The notes under the pieces: generated by a model | Told to the model about the DNA's origin: nothing | Databases searched by the model: none | Seen by the model: only the letters and a program-made list of their open reading frames with translations | Part shown: positions 23,373 through 34,083 of the stretch, piece by piece | Numbering within the stretch: position 1 is the stretch's first letter | How the letters are laid out: each line of letters starts with the position of its first letter | Translations under genes and position numbers: made by a program | Source: Typha latifolia | Lineage: Eukaryota > Streptophyta > Magnoliopsida > Poales > Typhaceae | DNA length: 64,000 nt | Direction: 5' to 3' | NCBI GenBank assembly: GCA_019914945.1 | Contig: CM034099.1 | Span: 5,766,001 to 5,830,000 of the forward strand

Positions 23373-26158
23373 ATTACTCAAGAGGTAAAATTGAGTTATA
23401 TAAATTGTTACAATAAATTTGCATAAGAAATGTTAGCTTCTCTAATTGAAGTAGAATGCAAATCTTGAACAGTACAACTATTTAAATTATACTGAAAATC
23501 TCTTTATTCCTCACTTGTTCTTCTTCACTTTCAATGGTATGTACAATCATCCTTCTCATATCTCTTCCTCACCTTGTATCATCTCATCTATGAGGCTTAC
23601 AGGCAAAACCTTCTGTAACCTGGAGGAGATCCCTATATTAGAGATTGAGGAGAAAGATCTAATAGAGCCTATTTCCTTAATGTATTCTATTATATTTCAT
23701 AGAAGGTTCTTTTGAAACCAAACTCCTACTGCCCTGATATGCATAGTTATATCATCTATATTTTTTGTTATTAGGAAATCTCGCTGCCAACAAAAATTAT
23801 CTCAGTTATAGTAACTGAGATATGTTAGTCTTATTCTGAATTCCGCTGAATGATTACCTACATGAGATTTTGTTAGATTTGGCTTACAAGATCCAAATAA
23901 TAGTAACAAACCGTATTTCTGGATTCCCTGTTAAATCCAAAAGTTGATATAGAGACTCTTCTTTGCCAGTTAAAGAAAGTTCAAATGCATTCAGGTGGTA
24001 GATCAGCAATAAGCGACTGATGTTTTCTTGATGTATCCTACTCTAATGGAAATAAAATGCATTAAATGTGCTAGAAGTATTTTATTTTGAATTTTATATA
24101 ACTTCAGGTTAATTTTCTTTGCAGCGGTCAATTATGTTGCTGTCGCTGAGGCTCTTGGTGTTTCTCCATCTGTTTTAGCTGCAGGGCTGGCTGCAGACAA
24201 TGTTATCTGTGCAGTATATTTTACATCTATTTTCGCATTAGCATCTAGAATACCTCCAGAAGCTTCATCTACCAATGGTTTGAGTAAATATTTCCTCTTA
24301 TCTAATTATACTATGTTGCTGTACATGCTTGTCAAGTGGGCTATCTAATGATACAATGATATAATCATTTCTATGCTAAACTTTTCTTCTCACCCTACCT
24401 ATGTTATCGATCAACAAATGAAGTTATCTTTGATAATTCAATCTCCAATGTTTTAAGTAGAATCCAAACTACAGCCACCAAAGGTGACACTTGGTGGAAA
24501 GTAACAGTGCTGTTCTCCCACAGGTGGTGGGTTCGAATCCCGTGTGGTATGCAAGAGAACTTTCCATCTCAAGAAAAAGAAGGTTGACCAAACTACTAGT
24601 CCCAACCATTATGATAATGTGATCTTTCTCGCCTACATGTTGATTTTGTGTACACAGACAATAACTATTATAGACTAATTTTGGTTCTTTTCTAGCTTGA
24701 AATTTTGTTGGATGTATCTGATTGAAATATTATGACAATTTTATTATCGGTTAGTTCTGATAATTTTGATTAACAATGTCTTTAGGTTACTTAGTAATGT
24801 AGAAATTTAATGTAGGATACCATCTCAGGAACTTTTGATCCTCAGGAGATGGTCAAGTTGATTCTGAATCTAGCACAGGAAACAAGCTACCTGTCCTACA
24901 AAGTGCTACAGCTATAGCTGTATCTTTTGCAATATGCAGAGCAGCTAGATACATTACTACTACATTTGGTATTCAAGGAGGGAACCTTCCCTGCATAACA
25001 GCAATTGTGGTGGCCTTGGCTACAATATTCCCATCACAACTTGGAAGCCTTGCTCCTGCTGGTGAGGCGATGGCTTTAATTCTGATGCAGGTAAGATGTC
25101 CTGCACAATAGAATATTACCAGTATATATATTAGTGTTTCTTTCTGTTAGATGCTTCATAAAAATATTAGTGTTGATAATGCGAGGAACCTATGTCCTGT
25201 TCTACCATGCTAAACTTGTATATTAGTACTCACTAGGATGAAAAGGTGGATACTTCTGCTCCTGGATCGAGCTCGTTGGTATCTACTAGTATATTCATGT
25301 CAGATTCTGCTCTGCAAACTCTACAGGATTCTCACTATAGTTGTTGCTAATCAATCATGGTTTTGCCAAAGAAGGATCATACCGTTCTATGTTTTAGTCA
25401 TGTGCAATTAAGATTGCATAACACTTTTACCTTTTTCTTCTTTATACTTTCAGAGTTCACCACAAATGACTAAGCGTTCAAGATCTCCATATGTTTTATC
25501 TCCATATTTTTTTATCCTTGTATGACTATTGATTACATTATTCTAGCTTTTCATTTATTTATTATACATGTATTAGTTTATCTGTTGCAAATGAGAAAGC
25601 CCTCATTGTGTGATAAGCAATATGAAGTATGTTCTACTTATTGCAAACTAGATAGTTTGTGACTGAAATAGTAAATATGATGGAGGCAAAATATGTACTT
25701 TGAGCCCTGTAACCATTATATAGGTTTTAAAAGAAATTCCTTTTGATACTTTTTCCCCTTTCTTTTTCTTTTTCCCTCTTGATGGTTCTATTATCTAATT
25801 TAACCATTTTGATTTTTGAATATACACATGTTAGGTCTTCTTTGCTGTTGTGGGAGCAAACGGCAGTATCTCAAATGTCATCAACACCACACCCAGTATA
25901 TTTGCATTTGCGTTCATACAGATCGCTGTGCATCTTGCAGTGATACTTGGAGTCGGAAGGCTACTGGGATTAGAACAGAAGTTACTGCTCATTGCTTCAA
26001 ATGCCAATGTTGGCGGCCCCACTACAGCTTGCGGAATGGCAACCGCCAAAGGCTGGACTTCTTTGATAGTTCCTGGGATTCTTGCAGGCATTTTTGGAAT
26101 TGCGATCGCAACTTTTCTTGGCATCGGATTCGGAGTGTTTGTTCTGAAGAAGATCTAG
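21201..26158 (+). CDS. DUF819 family plastid membrane protein
   Basis: Plant member of the DUF819 (bacterial YjcL-like) integral membrane family; the transported substrate is unknown to me. Exons 21201-21493, 21685-21911, 22749-22859, 24125-24277, 24846-25090 and 25835-26158 give 450 residues. The first roughly 75 residues are Ser/Pro-rich with few acidic residues, typical of a chloroplast transit peptide. About ten hydrophobic segments follow. Conserved-looking blocks are [53 protein letters not shown] and [19 protein letters not shown]; the two Gly/Asn-rich re-entrant-like blocks suggest a carrier fold. Exon 1 carries a duplicated donor (see the duplication at 21486-21703), so an isoform with 39 extra residues is possible. 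Introns hold an LTR-type primer-binding site, a TA microsatellite and a tRNA-like fragment. Confidence 0.88.
21486..21703 (+). repeat. tandem duplication of DUF819 intron 1 with both splice borders
   Basis: Copy 1 (21486-21600) and copy 2 (21603-21703) align along their length. Both begin GGAATCTGG|GTC-type donor sequence (GGAATCTGGTC) and both end with a version of the exon 2 start (GAAGACAACAAACTGG versus GAAGACCAAGTGG). Copies are offset by 117 nt, exactly 39 codons, so the second donor (after 21610) is in frame with the first (after 21493). The reading frame between the donors is open. Confidence 0.75.
21985..22680. mobile_element. LTR-type primer-binding site and inverted repeat in DUF819 intron 2
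   Basis: On the minus strand, TGGTATCAGAGC (22226-22215) is an exact match to the plant initiator-Met tRNA primer-binding site and is preceded, two bases away, by CTTACA, as at an LTR end. Separately, 21985-22023 is inverted at 22541-22613: a perfect 22-bp block (TCCTCAGATGGTGGAATAAT plus GG) and an 18-bp block (GGGTAAACAAATGGTTAC), the right arm being interrupted by about 32 bp. An LTR could run 22229-22680 (TGTAAG to TTTACA). This looks like a small, rearranged, non-autonomous retroelement (TRIM-like) or a foldback; its class is unresolved. Confidence 0.45.
23321..23361. repeat. (TA)n microsatellite in DUF819 intron 3
   Basis: Perfect TA run of about 41 bp, followed by a TGTATATATA tail, inside the third intron. 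Confidence 0.9.
24485..24560 (+). mobile_element. tRNA-derived fragment (possible SINE head) in DUF819 intron 4
   Basis: GGTTCGAATCC (24530-24540) is a perfect Pol III B box, and TTGGTGGAAAGT about 35-40 bp upstream is a weak A box. The arms do not fold into a convincing tRNA cloverleaf, so this is more likely the head of an old tRNA-derived SINE than a functional tRNA gene. Confidence 0.35.
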
Positions 26159-26759
26159 CACTTCTCACTGTAAAATGCACATCAGATCAGATGCTGCATC
26201 TTGAATAAGCTTGATCCATGCTACTGCTGAAGTTTCCTTTCAGATTTTATTTTCCTTCTTTTTGCAAGACTTCAGTTACTCAGTGGCTTTGCACTCTGAA
26301 GCTGGAATGGCCCAGAATAAATTAATAGGTCCACTGCTTCATATCTTCCCCTCCAACTCCTTGTGGATGTGGCTTCTTTTTTTATCTTCTGATTTATTTC
26401 TTCTTTTTTCCAAGTCATCCTTATAATTCGAGTTTACTGCTATTATTTTGTTACGCTAGATTCTTTTAATCACATACTGAAAGCTCGAGCAAAATTATAA
26501 TCGTAATCATTGGTGCCTACTACTTCGTTTTCTTGCAACAATCTCAAATGAAAATCCACCTGACTCGTTTTACCTTGCGTGATTGGAAACAGACACTGAG
26601 ACCTTCCCATTTCCAAATATTTATCTAGAAGTCATCGATAAATGAGAAAATCTTTAGCATGGTAAGATGTGGATGAGAAACTAAGAGCAAAAGATAAAAC
26701 TAGATTTAAATTAATAAAATATACTCAAATGTATCAGCTCTTTATTTATATGGCGATTA
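26159..26759. other. tail-to-tail spacer DUF819 / DMR6-like
   Basis: 600 bp between two convergent stop codons. It should hold both 3' UTRs and their poly(A) signals. T-rich on the plus strand near 26220-26450. No other feature seen. Confidence 0.6.
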
Positions 26760-28896
26760 CTAACAGGCCCTGAAAACATCAAGGCAGCTCGCAGAGTTCA
26801 ATCCTTGGTTCCAGAACTTCTCATAGTACTTAGCATAAGTGAAGCTCCGGTAGAGAGGAGGATGCTCTTCGCCGACGAGCGATTCCGCCGGTCTGATCAC
26901 CGCATCAGGCGACGGACAGTAGAAGGTGGGAATTGAAATCCTCGGAGAACTGTCGTTCACAACAGCTCTATGCAGCACACTTTTGTACTTGCCATTACTT
27001 AGTGCCTTCACCAAACAACAAAAAGATAGAAGCATAATGATTTTGGTGACAAGAATGATACTTGAAAGAAATTGAATGAATCCCAAAAGTTTAAAATCAT
27101 TGACTTCTCTTTCCAGTCAACGCACAAAAGAACAAAAGTCAATGCTACCTGTATCTGATCCCCAACATTGATGACCAAGTTATATCTGGAGGAGTCAACT
27201 GCGACCCAGTTGGCATCCTTGAGGACTTGCAAGCCCGGGACATCATCTTGGAGGAGGAGGGTGATGACGTTGGGGTCTTTGTGGGCCGGCAAGCCGTAGG
27301 TCAACTCCGGCTGCGGGCACGGCGGGTAGTAGTTGATGGCCATGTGTTGTGCATGGGATCCTAACGCCTTGCTGATGTAGTTTTGTTCAAGACCCAAGCT
27401 CTCCGACATGGCTTCTAATATTTGCAGAGCCACGTCTCTCACCTTCTTGCAGTAGTCACTAACAATTTGCCTGCCATGGATGAGAAGAAGATTTTATTTA
27501 TAAATATAAATATAAATATATGTATAACTTGGAAGGAGAGGAATAGAAGGAATAAATCTAATTATAATTTTATCTTAATTTAACTAATATTTTTTCATAA
27601 TATTATCCCCAGGTTAGTGCTCAACTATTTTTCGCTCAATTTTTTCATCCTATCTCTCTTCCTATTGCACACTTACTTTATTTCTTACTTAAGTATGTAT
27701 TGCATAGTTAAAAATATGCAATATATATCTACAAGAAATAAGAATATTTTAGTTTTAATTTATATGTCAAATTAAGGTTATTTAGAATCAATTTTCACTT
27801 CCTATAGTAATTATTATATTAATATTTTAGTTTACAACTAAAGTTAAATTATCCTACTCTAGATTAGATGTACAATTTTAATATCATAAGAAATTAGAAT
27901 AGCAACTATGGATTTTTTTTTTCATAATTGGAGACCAAAGGGCCCAAAGATTTCTAGTGAAAATTAGAGTTGCTTCTATCCTTCTAAGTGTAAAACTGAT
28001 TTTAGTTCCTCTTTTCTATTTTTAACTTTGAATTTCCTTGTACTGCTATTTCATTATTCTCTTAATTAATAAAATTTTAATAAATAAAATCTTAATTAAT
28101 AAGAATTAGATATACTTATATGACATTATAATCTTTAATATCCACAGTTTTCTATGAAAATTATGTTAATCTTTCTAATCCCTGTTGCCAGTGATTAGAT
28201 CTTTATCTAATCCTATTTTTATATAATAAATCAACCTAATGATTATGATTAACTTAAACCACTTAAGAAATAAATTAAATCTAACAAGGAAAAAAAAAAG
28301 CCCCCCCTTTTTTTCTCTTGACCTGAAAGTTCCTGGATTGGAAGGCCACTCATGAACGAAATCTTCAAGAGGGTAGCAGTGAAGCCTAAGGTAATCACGC
28401 CAACTGCGAACTTTCTCCGTTCTAACGTTGAAGCTGGTCGAGAGCCTCGTCGTCTTCATGGGATCGTCGGAGTAGTTCTTCAACCTCTCCGACACGGGCA
28501 ACTGGAAGAACTCCTTCGACACACGTAACACGTCGTCGATCATCGCCTCGGGGATGCCATGGTTCTTCACCTGCATCGAATAAAAATATTTAGTGTTCTC
28601 ATAAGTATATGGAAGAAGTTTCAACTATTATTATTATGAAACAAAATATTAGTACGTAACGTAACTTGGAAGAAGCCACCATTTTGGCATGCAAGGCCAA
28701 TGGCTTCGATGAGACGGGAGCGGTCGGGGCCGAGGAGATCTTGCAGGTCTACGAGGGGGATTTGGGCGTTAGAGAATTCGACGTCGAGGAGATTAGGGCG
28801 GTCGGAGATAGGCCGGATGTAGTTGGAGGGGATGCAGGTGATGTCTTGCGTTGCAATGTCAGTGAGAAGAAGCTCGGAAGTGCTGCTTGCTGCCAT
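26760..28896 (-). CDS. DMR6-like 2-oxoglutarate/Fe(II)-dependent dioxygenase
   Basis: Soluble 2OG-dependent oxygenase of the DOXC class closest in feel to DMR6/DLO proteins, which hydroxylate salicylic acid and act as negative regulators of immunity; a flavone synthase-type role is the main alternative. Exons 28896-28666, 28570-28323, 27470-27149 and 27005-26760 give 348 residues, the normal size. The N-terminal DIOX_N domain includes IPLVDLQDLLG and GGFFQVKNHGI. The iron triad is H223, D225 (AHKDPN) and H279 (LHRAVV); the 2OG-binding pair is R289 and S291 (PRISIP). YYPPCPQPELTYGLPAHKD is the typical family block. I start at MAASSTS; an in-frame ATG at 28980 would add 28 residues but gives an unlike-family N-terminus. 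Confidence 0.88.
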
Positions 28897-29721
28897 GGTG
28901 ATCAGAGGAGTGGGAGAGAGTCTAATGGAGATTGCTAGGTGCACTTGGCCTTGAAACCCCTGTAGGTGAAGGATATGCATGGACTTGAACTAAATGAGAC
29001 AATGCCGCCAGCTGTTTTTTCTACGCGTGTTGAATTGCTGACATCTGGTGATGTATTATATTTTAAGTTTTGAAAAAAAATCGTATTATATCTCTCTAGA
29101 GGATATGATATATATTTCTTAATTAATGTACATTTCTTCCTATCCTATCTCTTTGCTTATTTGGATGGGAGAAATTTCCAATACTATTTCTTTACTTCAT
29201 TGTGCATTGATGTGTTTCACCTTCCTAATACGTAGTTACCCTTATTATCTGGTACCTCAAATTGATTTGTTTCTCGGCAAGGGTAAGTCTTGAGTAGCAT
29301 TTAAGACAGTCTTCTAGCAACAATGGTAAGATGTATTCAGACAATGGTGGGTTCTAGTTATATTGATGGCCAAACCATGCTGAATGAGTGTGACCGGTTT
29401 AATTAAGATATCACTAAATTTTCATTTCTTTTGAAAAAAAAAAAAAAGAACTATCCTGATGAGAAAATTCAGAATATCTCATTCAATTTCAGAAACACTA
29501 ATCCATTTCTTGACCGAGATAAACAGCGATTATGAGGCAAAACATACTATCACACCAAGCAGCACCCATTTAAGAAAGAAAATGGCAGAAACTAAAGTGA
29601 GACGCACATCTTGATTGCATAGAAATATTGCCAGCCAGTATGCGGATAACTACAAGGTAGAATTATGCATATAACTATCCACTCGACACATTCCTAAAGT
29701 AAACAAAAACTATAGAATAAA
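28897..29721. other. spacer upstream of DMR6-like gene
   Basis: Promoter region of the DMR6-like gene followed by AT-rich sequence. No gene, RNA or repeat was recognised. Confidence 0.5.
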
Positions 29722-30585
29722 TCATGCACCATGCTGCTGTTTACAAGTTTCCTCGGCAGAAAGCCATAAGTCGGGTAACCATTTCTTGTTCTGCATGAAA
29801 TCCTCCTGCAGCTTATCCTCCCACTCGGCATTCATATCCTCCAGGAATAAGTTGACTTGCTCTCTCTGCTCGTAATGCACGACTGAAACCCTGGTTCATC
29901 CAAAAGTGGTTTGACCAAACTCTGATCTGTTTATCAAAGAATTTGCATCATAGTCCCTCCCTGCTGAATTTGTTAGCATTTCGAGGATAAATTTCATTGT
30001 CATTTGCTGCAATATGCTGGAAACAATCAGGTCTCCCCTTACCAAATGAGCGCCAATTTGTCAATTCTTCCTTACTGAGTGGCCGCGAACCAAGTTCTTT
30101 GAAGCCCAAATCAGCCTTCCTACACCTGAATAGGGGAAGCACAAAGCCTCTTTAGTTCTAGATTGAGCTCATGAAGTGAATAAAACGGACTCTGTTACTA
30201 GTATGCCACTAAAATTTCCAGTCTGACGCTTCAAAAACCTCAATGGAGCCTGGTCGATGCTTCAAAATTATCAGTCTCAGTTCTTGTTAGAAAGGGAAGT
30301 TGGACATGCCACGTAAGTTCTTCAGGGAACTCTACATGTATCACAGCCTTGGAGTTGGTTAAATTCTTACTTCAACTGGTGCATCATGCACATCAAGGTA
30401 ATGAATGGAATCAATCATCAAAATTTCTCCAAGGGGAATAATAACTTTCACTTGGATGGAGAAAACTATATATTAAATCATGAGAGAGGCAGTGAAGATA
30501 AAACTAGATGTACATCCAGTATGGTGTCACAATCTTCATCTGGACATGTAAAATTCGTATTTCTTGCTTGAAGATTCCTGAATGC
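29722..30585 (-). pseudogene. decayed coding relic of an unrecognised protein
   Basis: Several consecutive minus-strand stretches read like protein but switch frame or hit stops. In order from the 5' side: a block with CPDEDCDTILDVHLVLSSLP; one with VKVIIPLGEILMIDSIHYLD; one with KAVIHVEFPEELTWHVQLPF; one with LGSRPLSKEELTNWRSFGKG followed by PDCFQHIAANDNEIYPRN; after an in-frame TGA, one with QIRVWSNHFWMNQGFSRALR; and, after a 2-bp frame change in an AG-rich spot near 29865, one with EDMNAEWEDKLQEDFMQNKK. Possible acceptors exist before the first and fourth blocks, so some breaks could be introns, but the TGA and the 2-bp shift look like true lesions. I do not recognise the family. Confidence 0.45.
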
Positions 30586-30680
30586 CTGCAATTATGGGTA
30601 AAGCAGCAAGTACAGTTATTTCTTAGATCAGTGCTTCTAGTTCGAAGGATGAGTTGTACCTGAGTCAAGCCATAAACCCC

Positions 30681-33600
30681 CTACATCGCTGGACTTGTAT
30701 CCTGTGAAAAACATAGTGCATTAGTATGAATTTATTATAGTATGGGCATCATTAAGTTATCCTGGCTTATACTATCAGCTTTTGACAATGTATTCCCAGA
30801 AAAGACCATCTAGTCCAATGAGTATCCTTAACAAAATCCTCATGAGAACTTATTATGACACAAGGAAGAAAGTAAGAAAATATGATTAGAAAAAAGAAAA
30901 AGGAAATTTGGATGTGCATTGTGGTTATTCTAGAAGATGGATATCATTCTATATACAGACAATGGACTAAATTTTGAATCACCATGCTGTTATGGATTTC
31001 TAAGATTCAAATAGGTGGAGCTTATAAAGAAGCATTTCATAGGAGAACACAAGATTTAAGGGGACATTGTTGCTTGAGCTGCTTGACAATCAGCCGTACA
31101 TAGAAGATAGGTACTGTATAATACTTCCTTGTGTATATGTGGCCCTATAAAAGTTGCCGCAGGGCTACTTGTGCACAACTGGCAACAACTCTTACTCACA
31201 TCTAAGGCCAATCAAGTAATACTTGGCCTTCTTTTCTTCCTTGCACAGTAGTGGCAATCTTCCAGGAGGACCAGGACCCATACAGAGGCACTTATGACCT
31301 AAGCCATCCCAAGAAGATAACTAGAAAATGTTATCAGGCAGATCCAAAGATGCTACCAGTGCTCCGGCACTGCAGCTACTACAAATGGAGTGACCCTCAT
31401 CGTTTATGAAATAAGAAGCCAACTAGAGCACAACTCAGATTTGGAAAAGGTTGCAAAAGAATTAAAAGATTCATAACTGATAGCAAGCTAAGTGTTAAAC
31501 CCTGTAGATATTGATGCCAAACTTGGATCCAAAACAAATCATCAGAGAGAGTGCATGGAACATCTAGAACTATTGGAAAGTACTCATCTTAATGTCACAG
31601 TTCATCCTCATCCAACTAAGAGAAACAAACCACTTCAGACCACCAAACCGTCAGCTCTAATACCATTTCAAGAAGCAATACTACTTTGCTACAACCCACT
31701 CAGGTAAAGTTTGCCAAAAGCTGAAAACACAACATTCTGAATTTCCTCGATATGAGCATAGAGTAGATGGAGAACCTAGGATTGATTTAATACCATTATC
31801 ATCTCTTCAGTACAATAGACATAATTTATTATATCCAGACTGACCTATAGTTAAATCAGATTAAAGCACAGGAATACTTCAAAATAATGTACCTTTTTGT
31901 TCTCATGCAGCAATATCTGAAGATTATCAATTACTAGATGGAGGAGCTTATTGTCTTGTTCCACCAACCTATCGTCACCATTGCAGATGGTACCCAATAG
32001 CATTTCTGATAGACTATGCATTGCCTTAACCAGCACTTGAATATGTTTCTCTCTCGATGAACATGGACCTGCCATAGAAGATGAGTCAAGTGGTTAAAAG
32101 ATGCAACAAGGGAAAAAAAAAAAGAAAGAAAAAAAGAACTCTAGAAAACTTTACATTTCCCTAATATGAGATTAAATCAATAAATTTCTTTAGTTGGTGG
32201 GCACAGACCTTTCTTGGGATCAGAATTTTGATTTGCCAATACCAAATTATGTGGAGAAACGCAACTACCTTTTGGATCAGATTCTGCTGCATCATTATAA
32301 TTTACTTCAGCATTCCTTTTCTTATCTTCAATTCTTTGTTCTTGACAAATATCTGCACAGAAAATTGCCTTTTCATGAGAATTTGGACAATCCGGCTTTA
32401 TTCTACTGGCTTCTTCAGATTTCTTCTTCACTATTGGTGAAATAATAGAAGATAAGACCATTGCAGATGCAGAAAACATTTGGTCGCTCTTCGAACTAAC
32501 AAAAGTGCTGCTTTGTTCTGCAACAGATTCACAATATATGGCACTGCTAGAAAGATGCTTTGGACTCAAATAATTGGAACCTTCTGATTCCTTAACTACT
32601 GGATAAGGACTTGGTTGTTCACCAACACTGAATGGTGATTGCCGAGAAACTAAAGTTCCTTTCCAGCATGGCGAATCAACATCCTGGTCAAGCAAATCAA
32701 CTCTTTCTAACGAATTCTGCTTTTGATCATTAGACAACACGGAGCCACATGTAGAAGCAGAGGCTTTTGGAAGAACAAGGTGCTTCATCTTCAATCCAGA
32801 GGTTACTTCTGTAGCATAGTCTGCCATATCTTTAGATGCTACTTTACTGCTTGAATGCAACATCTTTCCAAATTTACCAGAGATATAGATACTTCTCGTC
32901 AATTTATTATCATCTTGGATATTCTCATTATAACCTAATTTGCTGCCAATGCTGTTATGGTTAATGCTACTTTGCTGCATCTTAGTTATTAAATTCTCTG
33001 TGCCCATGCTATAAGGGCTTAGCTGATTAACCATTGGATTTGGAGCATCTGATGCACAATAACCATTAGAGGAGGAAGTTCTGATAGCTGAAGTTATTAC
33101 TAGCCCCGAATTAGAACGACTAGTAGACGCAATGTAATCCATGGTATTTGTTGATGTATCAAACGAAGAATTTGAAAGAAAGGCACTGCTTGGTTCTACT
33201 ACAGAGGAAGTAATAAGTAACCGAGGATAAGATTCCACTTCATGTAATCCAGTTGAAACCAAAACTGGTGCCCCAGATGTATTACCAGGGGCAGTCACAT
33301 ATCCTCCATAAATTTCTGAATGAAAGAAATTAAATCAGGTATCTCATACTTGTGATGTAAACCGAAGCAAGAAAGAAAGCAAGAAAGCAAGGATTTTGTC
33401 ATTTTTTCCCCCTGTAATAATGAATCAAACATCTTACTTGAATTATCCTATCACATACTAGCATTAATCAAAAGCAAGTACTCAGAGGACGCCATAATCG
33501 CCTCTTCACGATCAAAGATGACAACTTTATCACAACAAAGGCGATAATCAAACAGGCAGTTGAGATGGCTGTTAAGATGGATTACCTCTCGGAAGGGATG

Positions 33601-33775
33601 ACGAGGTGTGATAGCTCGAGGAAGGATCGAGCCAAAAAGTAAAGTGGTCGGAGGATGCGGAAGATGGGAGACGCCGTTCCAGGGTGAAAGGGGGAGCGAG
33701 AGGCGAGAGCGAGGAGGAGACGACGGCGGCGACGGTGGTAGTCGGCAGCGACCGGCCGCCGCCGACGGAGTCCAT
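30681..33775 (-). CDS. uncharacterised plant protein with DSPCWKG motif
   Basis: I can assign no biochemical function. Exon 1 is 33775-33586 (MDSVGGGRS..., Ser/Pro-rich). Exon 2 is 33315-32209 or 33315-32269 (two in-frame donors). Exon 3 is 32068-31893. A possible last exon at 30701-30681 would end DTSPAM. The body is Ser/Asn-rich and probably largely disordered. The DSPCWKGTLVSRQSPF block (about two thirds along) and, in exon 3, HIQVLVKAMHSLSEMLL plus LLHLVIDNLQILLHE (amphipathic helices) recall a plant-specific family of long proteins of unknown role. Family members I recall are longer at the C-terminus, so this copy may be truncated or have further exons I could not see. A predicted 490-500 residues. 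Exons 1-3 are well supported; the 3' end is not. Confidence 0.6.
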
Positions 33776-34083
33776 GGGAGGTCTGGAAACAGAGAGACTT
33801 TGACGGTTGGGGTCTTTTTGATGCCTTCAGTGTTTTTTATCGCATCAAAGGGTTGCGTTAAGTTGAGATCATTTATATTTCTGGTTGTTGTAAGCAAGTA
33901 AGACCAGATACGTGACATGTTACATTTTATTAAATCAATCATCCACACAATTATACGATCCGAATTATTGCTCCAAGTAATTATTTTTAAAAAAGAATAA
34001 AATAGAAATAATGAATAAAACATATCCTTTTAACCATATAACTATCATGCTCAGTTCTATTTAGAAACTATTCCAATGTTCTT

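Noticed and set aside
24485..24560. Functional tRNA gene
   Set aside because: B box is perfect but acceptor and anticodon stems do not pair; kept only as a SINE-like fragment.
28897..28980. Upstream in-frame ATG that would extend the DMR6-like protein by 28 residues
   Set aside because: The extension is unlike the family N-terminus, and the ATG at 28896 gives the normal length.
33451..34023. 190-codon minus-strand frame overlapping exon 1 of the DSPCWKG gene
   Set aside because: It is in a different frame from the exon that joins in phase to exon 2, and it runs through non-coding flanks.
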